A stretch of 58,498 nucleotides of DNA. Origin: Spirochaetia bacterium UBA2205 (GTDB lineage Bacteria > Spirochaetota > UBA4802 > UB4802). Under the pieces are notes generated by a model. The model did no database searches and was not told the DNA's origin. It worked only from the letters and a program-made list of their open reading frames with translations. Positions 27,034 to 35,158 of the stretch are shown here, piece after piece. Location: the NCBI GenBank assembly GCA_002328585.1, contig DCUV01000005.1, positions 1-58,498 of the forward strand. The letters are read 5' to 3'. The number at the start of each line of letters is the position of its first letter. Within the stretch, counting starts at the first letter, position 1. The translations under genes and the position numbers were made by a program.

Positions 27034-27719
27034 AAAGTAACTTATACACTGCCAGTATGATTGTGAGCCTTTTACTATTTCCCTTATATGGTTATGCAGC
27101 GGTAGAAGCAATCTCCACTGTTAAGCTTTATGGATTAAAATATGTAACAAAGTATGAAATACTGAATAATGCAGTAATGAGCAAGGATGGCAGGTTGTTC
27201 GTTGATATGAAGAAGCTGAATAATTCATTACAAAACAATCCTATGATAGAGTCGTATACTGTGGATACAAACAATAACATTTTAACTGTTAAAGTAAAAG
27301 AAAAGGATATCCTTGCTATTGTGCTTATTGAAAAAGGCAATGATACTATACCAATAGAGGTCGATAGTCATCTAAAAATAATTTCAACCTATAGAGTTCA
27401 TGCATACGACAGGCCGATAATAAAAATAACACAGGATGAGGTTTATCATAATAAACTATCGCCAAGAATTATAAAAATTCTTATGATTATGAATAAACTT
27501 AAGAATGTTCAGGGACAGACCATAGGTAGGATATCCGTTATTGATTGTATTAATCCATTTGTCTCGTATGTTGCAATTCATGGTTTACAAACACGGTATA
27601 TATGGGATGAAACATATGAAGGGATTTCACTAATGTATTCGGTTCCTGGATTGCTTGATAGTAAATCTCATTGTCCCGGCAATGGCGTGGTTTCACAAAA
27701 AAGGATAGTGGTGTGGTAA
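27030..27719 (+). CDS. ftsQ: FtsQ-like division protein
   Basis: A 229-residue protein with an N-terminal hydrophobic anchor (SMIVSLLLFPLYGYA, about 9-23), a POTRA-like stretch (IYGLKYVTKYEILNNA-type, about 30-90) and a beta-rich C-terminal part. FtsQ sequences diverge fast; the assignment rests on topology, POTRA region, and position between murC and ftsA. It starts with GTG at 27030. At 229 residues it is a little short for the family. It carries an inverted iterated word at 27454-27462. Confidence 0.75.
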   Translation: MKSNLYTASMIVSLLLFPLYGYAAVEAISTVKLYGLKYVTKYEILNNAVMSKDGRLFVDMKKLNNSLQNNPMIESYTVDTNNNILTVKVKEKDILAIVLIEKGNDTIPIEVDSHLKIISTYRVHAYDRPIIKITQDEVYHNKLSPRIIKILMIMNKLKNVQGQTIGRISVIDCINPFVSYVAIHGLQTRYIWDETYEGISLMYSVPGLLDSKSHCPGNGVVSQKRIVVW

Positions 27720-27723
27720 AACT

Positions 27724-28965
27724 ATGAAAGAAGATACCATTATGGAAAACATGGTAGTAGGGCTGGATATAGGCACAACAAAAACATGTGCAGTCATTGG
27801 TTTTTTTAATGAGAACAAACAGATTGAGGTTGTAGGTGTTGGAGTGGCGCCTTCAAGGGGGTTAAAAAGCGGGGTGATAGTTAATATTGATAATACTGTT
27901 GCATCAATTATTAAGGCAATAGATGATGCAGAGCTGATGGGCGGCTGTGAGGTTAATTCAGTATTTGTTGGGGTAACCGGGCAACATATAAAAGGAGAAA
28001 ACTCAAGAGGTGTGGTTGCAGTTGCTAACCGTAACAGAACCATAACACCTGTTGAGATGAAACGGGTTATTGAGGCAGCACAGGCAATTGTTATCCCCAT
28101 GGACAGGGAAATTATCCATGTGTTGTCCAAAGAGTTTTCTGTTGATGACCAAACTGGTATTAAAGATCCCATAGGTATGAGCGGTGTACGGTTAGAGGCA
28201 GAAGTCCATATTATAACAGGTTCTACAACAAGCATTCAGAATTTAGTTAAGTCAGTTAATAAAGCAGGTTTTGTGTGCAATGATATAGTGTTTTCACCGT
28301 TAGCTTCAGCCGAGTCTACATTGAGTAGAGATGAAAAAGATTTAGGAGTAGCTCTGGTAGATATTGGGGGTGGCACAACCGATATAATGGTTTTTATAGA
28401 AGGTGGGGTGGCATATTCAGCAGTATTGGGGATTGGAGGCATCCATGTAACCAACGATATATCAATAGGTTTACGTACTCCCATTGATTCTGCCGAGGTT
28501 ATTAAGAAGAAATATGGATGTGCGGTTGTTGATCTGGTTGATGCATCTGAAACAATTGAGGTCCCTTCAGTTGGTGGGAGAGCTCCACGCCGATTGTTCA
28601 GACATGAACTGGCACAGATTATTGAACCAAGAGTAATAGAGATAATGGAAATGGTTGATAACGAATTGGCCAAAAGCGGCAAAAAGGAAATATTGGCTGC
28701 AGGTGTTGTCCTGACTGGCGGCGGCAGTATGATTGAAGGAACTGTTGATGCAGCCGAAAGAGTATTGAATATGCCTGTCAGGGTTGGCTTACCGGAGAAC
28801 ATCGTTGGTCTTAAAGATGTTGTATCAACCCCGATGTATGCAAATGGAGTTGGATTGTTGCGATATGGCGCTAAAATGGGGCAATTACGGCAAACCAGAA
28901 AAACTCATGGAGGATTAAAAAGTCTTAAGGATAAATTGCGTCAAATTTTTAATGATTATCTTTAA
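27724..28965 (+). CDS. ftsA: cell division protein FtsA
   Basis: A 413-residue actin-fold protein that tethers FtsZ to the membrane. N-terminal VVGLDIGTTKTCAVIG binds ATP phosphate; SHFT-like segments follow, then VDIGGGTTDIMVF (phosphate 2) and VVLTGGGSMIEG (adenosine). The C-terminus (LKSLKDKLRQIFNDYL) forms the expected amphipathic membrane helix. The start at 27724 lies 4 bases after ftsQ; ATG 27742 is an alternative. Confidence 0.96.
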   Translation: MKEDTIMENMVVGLDIGTTKTCAVIGFFNENKQIEVVGVGVAPSRGLKSGVIVNIDNTVASIIKAIDDAELMGGCEVNSVFVGVTGQHIKGENSRGVVAVANRNRTITPVEMKRVIEAAQAIVIPMDREIIHVLSKEFSVDDQTGIKDPIGMSGVRLEAEVHIITGSTTSIQNLVKSVNKAGFVCNDIVFSPLASAESTLSRDEKDLGVALVDIGGGTTDIMVFIEGGVAYSAVLGIGGIHVTNDISIGLRTPIDSAEVIKKKYGCAVVDLVDASETIEVPSVGGRAPRRLFRHELAQIIEPRVIEIMEMVDNELAKSGKKEILAAGVVLTGGGSMIEGTVDAAERVLNMPVRVGLPENIVGLKDVVSTPMYANGVGLLRYGAKMGQLRQTRKTHGGLKSLKDKLRQIFNDYL

Positions 28966-29037
28966 TATGAGCATTACAGTAATTTTTTTATAAATTTTTT
29001 TAAAGAATAATGCGACATAATATAAAAGGAGGCAATA

Positions 29038-30204
29038 ATGTTTAAATTTGATGAAGAACCACAGATGAATACTATTATTAAAGTAGTTGGAGTTGGAGGA
29101 GCCGGCAACAATGCAGTCAACAGAATGATAGCAACAGGTTTAGAAGGAGTTGATTATATTGTTGTTAATACTGACTCGCAACAGCTTAAAGCATCATTAG
29201 CTCAGACAAAAATTCAGATTGGAACAAAGTTGACAAGAGGTTTGGGAGCAGGTGCTGACCCATCAATAGGGAGGGAAGCAGCATTGGAAGACAGGGATAA
29301 GCTGGAAAAAGCTTTGAAGGGGGCAGACATGGTGTTCATCACTGCCGGGATGGGTGGTGGAACAGGAACAGGTGCTGCACCTATAGTTGCAGAGGTTGCT
29401 AAAGAAAGTGGAGCGCTTGTTGTTGGGGTTGTTACCAAACCATTCAGGGCTGAAGGCAGGAGAAGAATGCAGCATGCTGAGGAAGGCATCAGAGATCTTA
29501 AGGAAAAAGTTGATACCATCATTGTTATCCCTAACGACCTGTTATTGAAGATAATTGATCGTAGTACACCAATGGACCATGCGTTTAAATTAGCAGATGA
29601 TATTTTACGTCAGGGTGTACAGGGTATTGCTGATATAATCATGGTAACCGGACTGGTCAATGTAGATTTTGCTGATGTGCGTACTGTAATGAAAGAAACA
29701 GGTGATGCAATAATGGGTGTTGGTATTGGAGTAGGAGAAAATAGGGCAATAGAAGCAACACAGATGGCAATTAACAGTCCATTGCTTGAAGAATCGGGTA
29801 TTGAAGGTGCAAAAGCAGTATTGCTCAACATTGCTGGTGGCAGTGATATGTCATTACATGAGGTAAACGAAATAACAGAAATTATTAACAAACAGGTTGA
29901 TCCTGATGCAAACATAATTTTTGGAGCAACTATCGATCCTGCTTTAGATGATAAGATTCGGGTAACAGTGATAGCAACTGGTTTTGACCGTAAACTTAAT
30001 ATGCTGAACAGACCTAATGAGCTGGATAGAGCAACGGGGACGCCATTGACAGTGATAGAAGGGAAAAATCATAAGGAACGGATTGAAAAAAAGGTTCCTG
30101 CTCAGATGAAGTCATTTACACTGGATTATGAAAAACGAAGGGTTAAAGATTACTCGCATGAGGATCTTGATATACCGGCGTTTTTACGAAGAAATGCGGA
30201 ATAA
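29038..30204 (+). CDS. ftsZ: cell division protein FtsZ
   Basis: A 388-residue tubulin homologue that forms the Z ring. VVGVGGAGNNAVNRM opens the GTPase domain, AGMGGGTGTGAAP is the tubulin signature loop (about residues 103-115), NDLL, and the T7 loop NVDFADVRTVM with catalytic Asp. After a short linker the conserved tail DLDIPAFLRRN, which binds FtsA, closes the protein. AAAGGAGGC precedes the ATG; a 72-base gap from ftsA suggests an added promoter or processing site. Confidence 0.98.
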   Translation: MFKFDEEPQMNTIIKVVGVGGAGNNAVNRMIATGLEGVDYIVVNTDSQQLKASLAQTKIQIGTKLTRGLGAGADPSIGREAALEDRDKLEKALKGADMVFITAGMGGGTGTGAAPIVAEVAKESGALVVGVVTKPFRAEGRRRMQHAEEGIRDLKEKVDTIIVIPNDLLLKIIDRSTPMDHAFKLADDILRQGVQGIADIIMVTGLVNVDFADVRTVMKETGDAIMGVGIGVGENRAIEATQMAINSPLLEESGIEGAKAVLLNIAGGSDMSLHEVNEITEIINKQVDPDANIIFGATIDPALDDKIRVTVIATGFDRKLNMLNRPNELDRATGTPLTVIEGKNHKERIEKKVPAQMKSFTLDYEKRRVKDYSHEDLDIPAFLRRNAE

Positions 30205-30214
30205 AACTAAGAAA

Positions 30215-31150
30215 CTATCGCATATCTTCGATAATTTTTAATGAGCTTGATGTTTGTATTGAGGATGATGACTCAAAAAGCAATATGATCTCGGTGCGTT
30301 TATTTTTCTGAATAACAAAATAAAATTCAGATGCTAATTTTCGCACAAGATCAATGCCACGTCCCGTCTCAGAAATTTTATCGGTGATATCTTCGCCTGT
30401 TTTAGCTGCATGCAAAATAAGCTGTTCCTGTTCAATGGCTTTATGGATGCTTTCCAGTATTTTTTCTTTTGATAGTGTTCCCTGATAATCCGTAACGGCG
30501 ATACCATATGTGGAGGCATTATGGCAAAATGAAATATCAACGTATTGCCCTTCCTTCAGCTCAATGGGAACTCGCATTTCTTTTTCATGGGTATATCCAT
30601 GTGAATGGTAAACAGCATTTATAATCATTTCATTTAGTATTAAACTTAGAACTACTTTATTTTTAATGGTAAATCCCCATGATTCAATGGTTGCAAGTAT
30701 AGTATCAACTCCAGATTGAATTTGTTTTGAAGCGTTAATGCGGATGGAATTAGTTTCAATTATATCATGAATATAATTTGATAATCCAAATATATTATTC
30801 CGTGATATAATCTTATCGGCCAGTTGCACAAATTCATTTTTATTCACCGGAATTTTTAAAACATTTCCTATTCCCTGTCTGAATATTTCATCAAAAAAAA
30901 TATCTATATTGCTTTCGGTTATCATTATAGCAGGTATATAGGTATAATGATTTTGGAGATAGTTATAAAGATCAAAAGCATTATCGCCGGGCAATGCAAC
31001 CTGTGAAATAACCAGATCGATGTCGTGCATGTTTAATATTGAAATAGCATCAAATGCACAATCGGCAAAAAGAACCGTATAGTATGACGAGAAATAATCT
31101 TTTAGTATGTTTTTGTAATCAGTATGATCTACTATTAATATTGTGTTCAT
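30215..31150 (-). CDS. degenerate receiver domain fused to an HATPase (anti-sigma-like) domain
   Basis: About 311 residues. Residues 1-120 match a response-regulator receiver (TILIVDHTDY; conserved Thr78 and Lys99), but the phosphoacceptor Asp is Gln50 (DLVISQVALPG) and the acidic pair is reduced to Asp8-His9. The rest resembles the RsbW/SpoIIAB type ATPase: N-box LILNEMIINAVYHSHG and G-box SETGRGIDLVRKL. So it is probably not phosphorylated on the receiver and may bind a partner instead. Start at 31150 (MNTILIV); an upstream TTG at 31168 is less likely. It runs towards ftsZ with a 10-base gap containing the iterated word. Confidence 0.82.
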   Translation of the reverse strand: MNTILIVDHTDYKNILKDYFSSYYTVLFADCAFDAISILNMHDIDLVISQVALPGDNAFDLYNYLQNHYTYIPAIMITESNIDIFFDEIFRQGIGNVLKIPVNKNEFVQLADKIISRNNIFGLSNYIHDIIETNSIRINASKQIQSGVDTILATIESWGFTIKNKVVLSLILNEMIINAVYHSHGYTHEKEMRVPIELKEGQYVDISFCHNASTYGIAVTDYQGTLSKEKILESIHKAIEQEQLILHAAKTGEDITDKISETGRGIDLVRKLASEFYFVIQKNKRTEIILLFESSSSIQTSSSLKIIEDMR

Positions 31151-31638
31151 GATGATAGCATTCCCCAAATGTTACATTGAATAGTATGTAACAAACCATG
31201 CATAATATTTCAATGATTATTTTAACGTATGATCATCTCTAAAAATGTTTTTTAACTATAAACAATATGATGCAACATCATTATAATACTTGTACCCATG
31301 AAGAACTTTCAAAAATCTAATTATGATGGTTTCCCATATGATTCACAAAGTTTTTAATATGATATTCTATTTAAATTAAGAAGTGTAATTTTTTTTAAAA
31401 AGGGCTAAAAAAAGCATATTATCATTGTATTGAAGCAAAACCTGAGAATATCATGTAAAGCACTTTATGACGAAGCTGCAATAGGCTAAAAAATGACTGT
31501 AACCATGGATAATTTTGAAAAAATGAATTTATGGTGAATAATTTTAATAAAATCATTGACAAGCTTTCTAAATATAAGCTATAATTGTTGCAAAGTGTTA
31601 TTCATTGGATTATTTGGTCAAAATTTGTGAGGTGAAAG
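31151..31638. other. long A+T-rich divergent intergenic region
   Basis: About 490 bases with no ORF or RNA I can support. The right end holds a strong promoter (31556-31585). The left 350 bases show only A+T-rich runs such as TTTTTTTTAAAAAGGGCTAAAAAAAGC at 31389-31415 (split by me, no clear structure) and presumably the promoter of the receiver/ATPase gene. Confidence 0.4.
31556..31585 (+). promoter_or_regulatory. strong sigma70-type promoter for the exported HEAT protein
   Basis: TTGACA at 31556-31561 and TATAAT at 31580-31585, both exact consensus, with an 18-base spacer. The gene starts 53 bases downstream. This is the best promoter match I saw in the window. Confidence 0.75.
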
Positions 31639-32109
31639 ATGAAAAAAATAATGATGTTAACATTATGTATTGTTTTCTCACTGGCAATAATTTCAGATAG
31701 CAGTATTGCGCAGGATACCGTAAAAAAAGGTACAAAAGAATATATTGCTGATCTTTCAAGCAATGATGAAGCAATAGTAGTAGCTGCAGAGGAGTGGATT
31801 GCTGATAACAAGGAAAAATCTGCATTATCAAGGTTGCAGGAATTGTTGCGAAGTGATAATCGAGTAAAGGTGCGTTTATATGCTGCAATTGCCTTGGGCG
31901 AGATTGCCGATGAGTCTGCTGCAGATAGTTTAAATAATGCTTTGCTTAACGATCCAAGTGCTGATGTGCGATATAGTGCATTGTTGGGGATTGCGCGTAT
32001 AGGTTCAAAAAATTCGTATGATGCCATACAGAAAGCCCGTGAAAGCGAGCAGGATCCTTTTATCAAAGATTTAATTCAAAAAATGGAAGATAAATTAAAA
32101 GGTAAATGA
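31639..32109 (+). CDS. exported HEAT-repeat protein
   Basis: A 156-residue protein with a signal peptide (KKIMMLTLCIVFSLAIISDSSIAQ, cleavage likely after about residue 24) and three HEAT-like repeats, clearest in KVRLYAAIALGEIADESAADSL and DVRYSALLGIARIGSKNSYDAI. It is probably a periplasmic protein-binding module. GAGGTG lies seven bases before the ATG. It has its own strong promoter and a downstream hairpin, so it appears to be a single-gene unit. Confidence 0.85.
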   Translation: MKKIMMLTLCIVFSLAIISDSSIAQDTVKKGTKEYIADLSSNDEAIVVAAEEWIADNKEKSALSRLQELLRSDNRVKVRLYAAIALGEIADESAADSLNNALLNDPSADVRYSALLGIARIGSKNSYDAIQKARESEQDPFIKDLIQKMEDKLKGK

Positions 32110-32185
32110 TATCGTAGCGTCTAAAAATCTATTTAGACGATAATGCGTACATAAGTTTGTTGGTATACAGTAAGCAATAGATGAA

Positions 32186-32211
32186 CAGCCCACGGGTTAA
32201 ACCGTGGGCTG
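32186..32211. terminator. G+C-rich 10-bp hairpin after the exported HEAT gene
   Basis: Arms 32186-32195 and 32202-32211 (CAGCCCACGG / CCGTGGGCTG) are exact complements around a 6-base loop. It is far more G+C-rich than its surroundings. No T run follows, so it may be an RNA-stabilising hairpin or an imperfect terminator. Confidence 0.6.
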
Positions 32212-32273
32212 ATTATTACATGAAATATTACATGAAGATGTAATTTTTAATTAATTTTCAAAGGAATGTTACC

Positions 32274-33059
32274 GTGGAACAACAGGTAAAATATGTAGTT
32301 TTTGATATAGAATCTATACCTAATGCGCCTTTAATAAAACAGGTAAAGTATCCGCATTTATCTATTGGCGAGCATGATGCGGTTATAAAATTCCAGGAGG
32401 AAATTCTCAACGTTTCGGATGGTTCAACATGGTTTATCCCTGTGACATTTCAACTGCCTGTTATAGTTTCAATGCTTGAGGTTGATGAAAAATTTTTCCC
32501 CATACGGATGCATACACTGGATGAACCTCAATTCAGGACTGAAGTTATTGTCCATCAGTTCTGGGAGGCAATAGAAGGTATATATAATGATGCTTCATAT
32601 GTTACTTTTAACGGTAGAGGTTTTGATTTTCCTTTGATGGAGTTGATGGCTTTCAGGTTTGGCGTTACGGCAAAGCGTCATTTTAAGGATAAATTTGCTT
32701 CAAGGTTCAGATTTGGTACAAAACATATTGATATTCATGATTGGCTATCAAACTTCGGTGCGATCAGGATGCAGGGAGGATTAAATTTACTTGCAAAAGT
32801 TATTGATAAGCCTGGCAAGGTAGAAATGACCGGGGATGATGTGTATGATCTCTTCAAAGAAGGGAAGTTACAATCAATTCATGAATATTGTATATCTGAT
32901 GTTCTGGATACCTATTTTGTATTTTTACGAACACGAGTTATGATTGGAGAATTAAGTCGTGAGCGGGAAGGTGTTATTATTCAGCATACACGCGATTTTC
33001 TGGAGAAAAATAAATCTGCTGTCAAAGGATTTGAGCAATATTTAACAAACTGGAAGTGA
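32274..33059 (+). CDS. predicted DEDDy 3'-5' exonuclease, PolB-like (DNA_pol_B_exo2)
   Basis: A 261-residue single-domain nuclease of the DnaQ-like superfamily, stand-alone and without polymerase domain. Exo I is FDIES (Asp/Glu near residues 10-12), Exo II is VTFNGRGFDFP (about 113-123), and Exo III is the YCISDVLDTY block (about 206-216), giving the DEDDy set. Its substrate is unknown; members are thought to act in DNA repair or RNA processing. It starts with GTG at 32274; the next gene is convergent with two bases between stops. Confidence 0.87.
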   Translation: MEQQVKYVVFDIESIPNAPLIKQVKYPHLSIGEHDAVIKFQEEILNVSDGSTWFIPVTFQLPVIVSMLEVDEKFFPIRMHTLDEPQFRTEVIVHQFWEAIEGIYNDASYVTFNGRGFDFPLMELMAFRFGVTAKRHFKDKFASRFRFGTKHIDIHDWLSNFGAIRMQGGLNLLAKVIDKPGKVEMTGDDVYDLFKEGKLQSIHEYCISDVLDTYFVFLRTRVMIGELSREREGVIIQHTRDFLEKNKSAVKGFEQYLTNWK

Positions 33060-33061
33060 AT

Positions 33062-35020
33062 TTATCTGATATCTACAGAAATGAAAGTTATATCGTCCAG
33101 TATTTTTTTTTGAGAGTCAGCATGCTTTAAAAGGCTTTCTATAAGTTTATGTGATATTTCTTCAGCTTTTAATTGCCGGTAAATAAATATAAAGTTTTTT
33201 ATTTTTTCAAGGTCGTAAAGTGTGATAGTACTACGTTTTATTTGAGTTAATCCATCGGTATACAAAAAGAATTTATCACCACATGTGAGCTTTATTTCCT
33301 GTACATGAAAATTGTAGCAAGGAATTATGCCTAACTTATTATCATTTATATTTAGTTCATTAATAGTTTTATTACTGTCATCATAATATAAGAAATAAGG
33401 GTGACCTGCCGAAGCATATCGCAAAGTCATTATATCACAATCAATATAACAATAAAGTGCAGATACTGGCTGATTTCCTGTTTTTCCTAAAAGTAGATTA
33501 TTGATATTTTGTAATACTATATCAGGTTTATTGGCATTTTCATTTTGAAGACTACATGCAATGTAAATGGTTGATGCAATCATTGATGTCGGGATGCCGT
33601 GACCGGTGATATCAGCAATGAATATTCCTGCATGTGTATTATCAATATTAAAAAAATAATAAAAATCACCGCCAATACTATCTATGGGAATGTATGTAAC
33701 ATCAATACTGGCTTTTAATAACTGGGGGGTGGTATTTGGTAAAATATTTTTCTGGATGTTCCTTGCTACATTTATTTCATTAGTAAGTGTTATCAATCTT
33801 TTCTGATGGTTTGTGTATTCTTCAAAAGCAACTATAGATTGAGATGTAATAAATGCCAGTATACCAAGATGACTTAAGTTTACTGTATTGATAATGTAAT
33901 GTGAAAAAAGTATATCGTTGATTAAACAGACAAAACTAACAATGAGTCCAAAGTAAAACAAACGCTTCGAATTTAAATTTTTACTGGTTTCTTTTAAAAG
34001 TATTATAAGGAGATATATAGATAATAAAGCCAGAACTATCTGGATATACAGTAGAGAATATGAAACAAAATATAAAGGTACTGTGCAAACAAAAATGGTG
34101 AACATACCAAAATATATATCACTGAAATGAATGATACCCGAAGGTATTTTGTTTGGATAAACACTATCAACAAAATGGCAGAATAATATTGGTGTTAAAG
34201 TAATAGTTAAATACGATAGACGAAAATTAATCCCCCACGGGGGATTTGCAAAAATCATGAAAAGCATCTCATCTATTAAAAATATACGAAAGGCAACAAT
34301 CATTGTAAATAAACCCAGATATATGTTTTGATTGGATTTATTAATGAAATAGAGTCCCAGATGGTAAATTGCAATCATAAACAAAGATGCTGCAACAAAT
34401 AGTTCTGCAAATATGGATCGTTCATGAATGTTTTTTATTATTGTAGGGGTGCCATATAAAATAGGATGAATAAGCCCGGCATTTCTTTGCTGGTAATTAG
34501 CTACCTGTATAAATATATCTGTCTTCAATGATTTTACTAAAAATTGGATTATTACAGGCTTTTGACATGGGATCATACTATTTTTATATTTTGCAACAAC
34601 ACCATTTTGCGCAACTAAGTCGCCATTGATATACGTTGTATGTGCGGTATGTGTAAAAGGCATTTTGATATACATAATTGAGCCTATAGTTTTTATTGAG
34701 TGCAAAATAGTAATATGATAGGTGCCAAAGCCAAAAACAGGATAACTACGGTATTGTTTTTGAATGTTCCATGGAGCAGGGACTGTAATATATTGGTTTG
34801 GCAGGTTTAATTCGTATAACTGTTGTTGATTTGTTATGAGATAGTTCCAGTAAAATTTCCATGTACCAGTTAATTGTATTGGATAATTTATAGCAGGCTC
34901 ATAATCCCTTAGATCAATCAACCCATTTTGTACCATTGGTTGATAAGAGGAAGAGCTACTACAGTATGGAAATAAAAGACAAAAAAGTAGTAATGTAAAA
35001 AACTTTACTATATCATTCAT
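33062..35020 (-). CDS. 7TM-DISM receptor with SpoIIE-type PP2C phosphatase domain
   Basis: A 652-residue membrane signalling protein. The N-terminus has a lipoprotein-like signal (LLFCLLFPYCSSSSS). Residues about 30-190 resemble the extracellular jelly-roll of 7TMR-DISM proteins (TWKFYWNYL, VPAPWN, FGFGTYHI), followed by seven hydrophobic helices (about 205-395), a short coiled coil (EINVARNIQKNILP), and a SpoIIE phosphatase: DSIGGDFYYFF, FIADITGHGIPTSMIAS, YASAGHPYFLYY and FLYTDGLTQ. Such proteins dephosphorylate anti-sigma antagonists in partner switching. The RsbW-like gene 2 kb away is a candidate pathway partner. Confidence 0.9.
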   Translation of the reverse strand: MNDIVKFFTLLLFCLLFPYCSSSSSYQPMVQNGLIDLRDYEPAINYPIQLTGTWKFYWNYLITNQQQLYELNLPNQYITVPAPWNIQKQYRSYPVFGFGTYHITILHSIKTIGSIMYIKMPFTHTAHTTYINGDLVAQNGVVAKYKNSMIPCQKPVIIQFLVKSLKTDIFIQVANYQQRNAGLIHPILYGTPTIIKNIHERSIFAELFVAASLFMIAIYHLGLYFINKSNQNIYLGLFTMIVAFRIFLIDEMLFMIFANPPWGINFRLSYLTITLTPILFCHFVDSVYPNKIPSGIIHFSDIYFGMFTIFVCTVPLYFVSYSLLYIQIVLALLSIYLLIILLKETSKNLNSKRLFYFGLIVSFVCLINDILFSHYIINTVNLSHLGILAFITSQSIVAFEEYTNHQKRLITLTNEINVARNIQKNILPNTTPQLLKASIDVTYIPIDSIGGDFYYFFNIDNTHAGIFIADITGHGIPTSMIASTIYIACSLQNENANKPDIVLQNINNLLLGKTGNQPVSALYCYIDCDIMTLRYASAGHPYFLYYDDSNKTINELNINDNKLGIIPCYNFHVQEIKLTCGDKFFLYTDGLTQIKRSTITLYDLEKIKNFIFIYRQLKAEEISHKLIESLLKHADSQKKILDDITFISVDIR

Positions 35021-35158
35021 TATCGTTTGATTAAAATAAAGATTTAAATGATTCCATTAAATACAAAATCTGAAGTATGCCAAATTGTTTTGCAATGGCA
35101 GGAATGTACATGGTAAAAAACCTGCCATTGCTATGAGCAGTAATTGTTTAACTATTTT

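Noticed and set aside
32186..32211. Hairpin as an IS200/IS605 end
   Set aside because: No transposase or second end is nearby; a gene-end hairpin is simpler.
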